Positions 3,718 through 5,766 of a DNA stretch of 5,766 nucleotides are shown here, one piece after another. Position numbers and translations under genes: made by a program. Each line of letters starts with the position of its first letter. The first letter of the stretch is position 1. The notes beneath the pieces were generated by a model. That model did not search any database. It was given only the letters and a program-made list of their open reading frames with translations, and was not told where the DNA came from. Origin of the DNA: an uncultured Eubacteriales bacterium (GTDB lineage Bacteria > Bacillota > Clostridia > Oscillospirales > CAG-272); NCBI GenBank assembly GCA_949286815.1, contig CASEEB010000254.1, forward strand, positions 1 through 5,766. Reading direction: 5' to 3'.

Positions 3718-5766
3718 TTATTGACAATATGTCATTTCACCGTATGAGGGAAGCGGCCAGAGTTTTTTGGGCACAAGCATTTCCATCTCATCGGCAGATT
3801 TTCTCAATTCCGCCATGGCAGGAATTATAACATCCTTAAATGCTACCGCCCTTTCCTTCACGTCCTCAATATCCTGAACTTTTTTCTGAAGCTCGCCAAG
3901 CTTCTCCGCAGCCTTATAAGTCTGCGCGTTAAGCTTTGACAGTCCGGATACAAGCTCCTTTTCCACATACAGACAATCTTCCTCGGAACACAGCTCGCGT
4001 TTAGCCTCAGCAGTTTTCGCGACACTCAGAACATATTCTTCAACCGCGGGAATAATCTGTTTTTTAGCCATGTCTATCATTGTCAATGCCTCTATATTGA
4101 TTATCTTTGCATAGTTTTCAAAGAGTATCTCCTCGCGTGCTCTGAGCTCAACCTCGCTCATTACGCCCAACTCTGTAAACAGGCTTATATTCTTCTCTTT
4201 AGTAAGGCACGGATATACATCGACAGACGTCTTTAAATTGAGAAGTCCTCTCTTCTCCGCTTCAACCGGCCATTCGTCCGAGTATCCGTCGCCGTTGAAA
4301 ACAATTCTCCTGTGAGCGGTCAATGTTTCCTTTATAAGTTTTTTGGCGTCCGCCTCAAGGTCTTCCGCCTTTTCCAGCCTGTCGGCAAAATCCTTGCAAA
4401 CCTTTGCCACGGCGCTGTTGAGAACTATATTCGGCATCGCTATATTCTGCGACGAACCCAGCATACGGAATTCAAACTTATTTCCGGTAAACGCGAAAGG
4501 AGATGTTCTGTTGCGGTCGGTGGAATCATATCTGAAAGTAGGCACGCTCGGAACACCAAGGTCCATTGTCCGCTTTCCCTTCGCCTTGTAATCGACATCC
4601 CCCACAATCGAATCTATGATTTCTTCAAGCTCATCGCCCACAAACATGGATACAATCGCCGGAGGCGCCTCGTTCGCGCCCAGACGGTGGTCGTTGCCCG
4701 CGCTCGCGACCGATAGCCTCAACAGATCCTGATAGTCGTCTACCGCTTTGATAATTGCGCTTAAAAACAGCAAAAACTGAGTGTTCGACGCGGGATCGCT
4801 TCCAGGGTCAAGCAAATTTTTTCCGGTATCGGTGGAAATAGACCAGTTGTTGTGCTTTCCGGAACCGTTTACTCCCTCATAAGGTTTTTCATGAAGCAGA
4901 GCCACCATTCCGTGCTTTTCCGCGACCTTTTTCATAGTTTCCATTATAACCAGGTTCTGATCGACAGCCGCGTTTGTTGTGGCAAAAATAGGAGCAAGCT
5001 CATGCTGAGAGGGAGCAACTTCGTTGTGCTTTGTTTTTGCGCTTATTCCAAGCTTCCAGAGTTCGCAATCGAGCTCCGACATAAACTCCGCCACCTTTGT
5101 CTTAATGGGTCCGAAATAATGATCCTCAAGTTCCTGTCCCTTTGGCGCAGGCGCGCCGAAAAGCGTTCTTCCGGTAAACAGCAAATCCTCTCTCTGATCG
5201 TAGTATTTCTTATTCACAAGGAAATACTCCTGCTCAGCTCCGACCGTTGTCGCAACTCTCTGCGACACGGTATCACCGAACAGCGCAAGAATGCGCAATG
5301 CTTCCCTGCTTATTGCGTCCATTGACCTTAAAAGCGGCGTCTTGGAGTCCAAGACCTCTCCCGTATACGAGCAGAACACGGTCGGAATATAAAGTGTATC
5401 ATCCTTAACAAACGCGTATGATGAAGGATCCCATGCCGTATATCCTCTTGCGTTACAGGTTTCTCTCAGACCGCCCGACGGAAAGGAGGATGCGTCGGGC
5501 TCGCCCTTGATAAGCTCCTTTCCCGAAAACTCCATCACCACCTGATCCGCGCCAACCGGAGAAATAAATGAATCGTGCTTCTCGGCTGTAACGCTTGTAA
5601 GCGGCTGAAACCAGTGAGTATAGTGAGTAGCGCCCTTTTCAATCGCCCAATCCTTCATTGCGTTTGCAACGACATTGGCGATAGAGACATCTATCATATT
5701 GCCTGTCGCGATAGTTTTTGTCAGCGACTTATATACTTCTTTCGGAAGCCGCTGACGCATCACCGC
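3718..5766 (-). CDS. glnN: Glutamine synthetase type III, N-terminus beyond the window
   Basis: This enzyme makes glutamine from glutamate, ammonium and ATP in the cytoplasm. At least 682 in-frame codons are visible and the frame is still open at the right edge. GSIII proteins are about 700-730 residues, and LPKEVYKSL normally lies some 40 residues in, so the true start is outside. Counting the GTG codon at 5761-5763 as residue 1, GSIII hallmarks are THYTHWFQPLT (46-56), AEKHDSF (60-66), GAEQEYF with E177 and E179 (metal), KHNEVAPSQHELAPIF with E248 and E255, NGSGKHNNWS with H304 (nucleotide/metal region), NRTSPFAF (418-425) and FEFR (430-433). The long C-terminal part (about 440-665, with predicted helices) and the ending LWPLPSYGEM are typical of GSIII, so the C-terminus is complete. 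No frameshift is seen. The stop is TAA at 3718-3720, followed by a terminator and then amt on the same strand. Confidence 0.96.
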   Translation of the reverse strand, partial: AVMRQRLPKEVYKSLTKTIATGNMIDVSIANVVANAMKDWAIEKGATHYTHWFQPLTSVTAEKHDSFISPVGADQVVMEFSGKELIKGEPDASSFPSGGLRETCNARGYTAWDPSSYAFVKDDTLYIPTVFCSYTGEVLDSKTPLLRSMDAISREALRILALFGDTVSQRVATTVGAEQEYFLVNKKYYDQREDLLFTGRTLFGAPAPKGQELEDHYFGPIKTKVAEFMSELDCELWKLGISAKTKHNEVAPSQHELAPIFATTNAAVDQNLVIMETMKKVAEKHGMVALLHEKPYEGVNGSGKHNNWSISTDTGKNLLDPGSDPASNTQFLLFLSAIIKAVDDYQDLLRLSVASAGNDHRLGANEAPPAIVSMFVGDELEEIIDSIVGDVDYKAKGKRTMDLGVPSVPTFRYDSTDRNRTSPFAFTGNKFEFRMLGSSQNIAMPNIVLNSAVAKVCKDFADRLEKAEDLEADAKKLIKETLTAHRRIVFNGDGYSDEWPVEAEKRGLLNLKTSVDVYPCLTKEKNISLFTELGVMSEVELRAREEILFENYAKIINIEALTMIDMAKKQIIPAVEEYVLSVAKTAEAKRELCSEEDCLYVEKELVSGLSKLNAQTYKAAEKLGELQKKVQDIEDVKERAVAFKDVIIPAMAELRKSADEMEMLVPKKLWPLPSYGEMTYCQ

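Noticed and set aside
5758..5763. ATG at 5758 or GTG at 5761 as the real start of glnN.
   Set aside because: The frame is open to the window edge, and GSIII proteins have about 40 residues before LPKEVYKSL. No ribosome binding site can be seen at this edge, so the gene is best called partial.

Overview
The window looks like chromosomal DNA of a low-to-moderate GC Gram-positive bacterium of the class Clostridia, probably an anaerobic gut or rumen type. This is inferred from a type III glutamine synthetase (GlnN), an ammonium transporter with a fused P-II domain, strong AGGAGG-type ribosome binding sites, sigma-A-type promoters, a tRNA with an encoded CCA end, and an IS30-family transposase of the kind common in Firmicutes. 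Species cannot be fixed from the sequence alone.

Layout from left to right. Positions 2-78 (minus) hold tRNA-Pro(CGG), driven by a near-perfect promoter at 108-136. Positions 180-1654 are an apparently intact IS30-family insertion sequence. It has one full-length DDE transposase gene (274-1464, plus), long perfect terminal inverted repeats, and an unusual set of repeated copies of a 17-nt motif in both non-coding ends. Positions 1659-1809 are the short spacer downstream of the transporter gene, with one weak possible terminator. Positions 1810-3555 (minus) encode the Amt-P-II fusion. Positions 3556-3717 contain the transporter's probable promoter and the terminator of the upstream gene. Positions 3718-5766 (minus) encode GlnN, complete at its C-terminus but cut at its N-terminus by the window edge. 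The roughly 345 bases without a gene at 1465-1809 contain the right end of the insertion sequence, a probable transposase terminator and the weak amt terminator; I see no further gene there.

The two large genes form a nitrogen-assimilation pair: the transporter admits ammonium and the synthetase condenses it with glutamate to make glutamine. They lie on the same strand, but a hairpin terminator and a separate -10 element between them suggest two transcription units. The fused P-II domain keeps the residues expected for ATP/2-oxoglutarate sensing and pore plugging. It lacks the tyrosine uridylylated in enterobacterial GlnK/GlnB, so control is probably by ligand binding alone.

The insertion sequence landed between the tRNA gene and the 3' end of amt without breaking either. 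The points most worth a second look are the repeated motif in the IS ends, the 4-bp AATT next to each end, the overlapping divergent promoters beside the tRNA, and the P-II T-loop. I found no convincing sign of a wholly new system.
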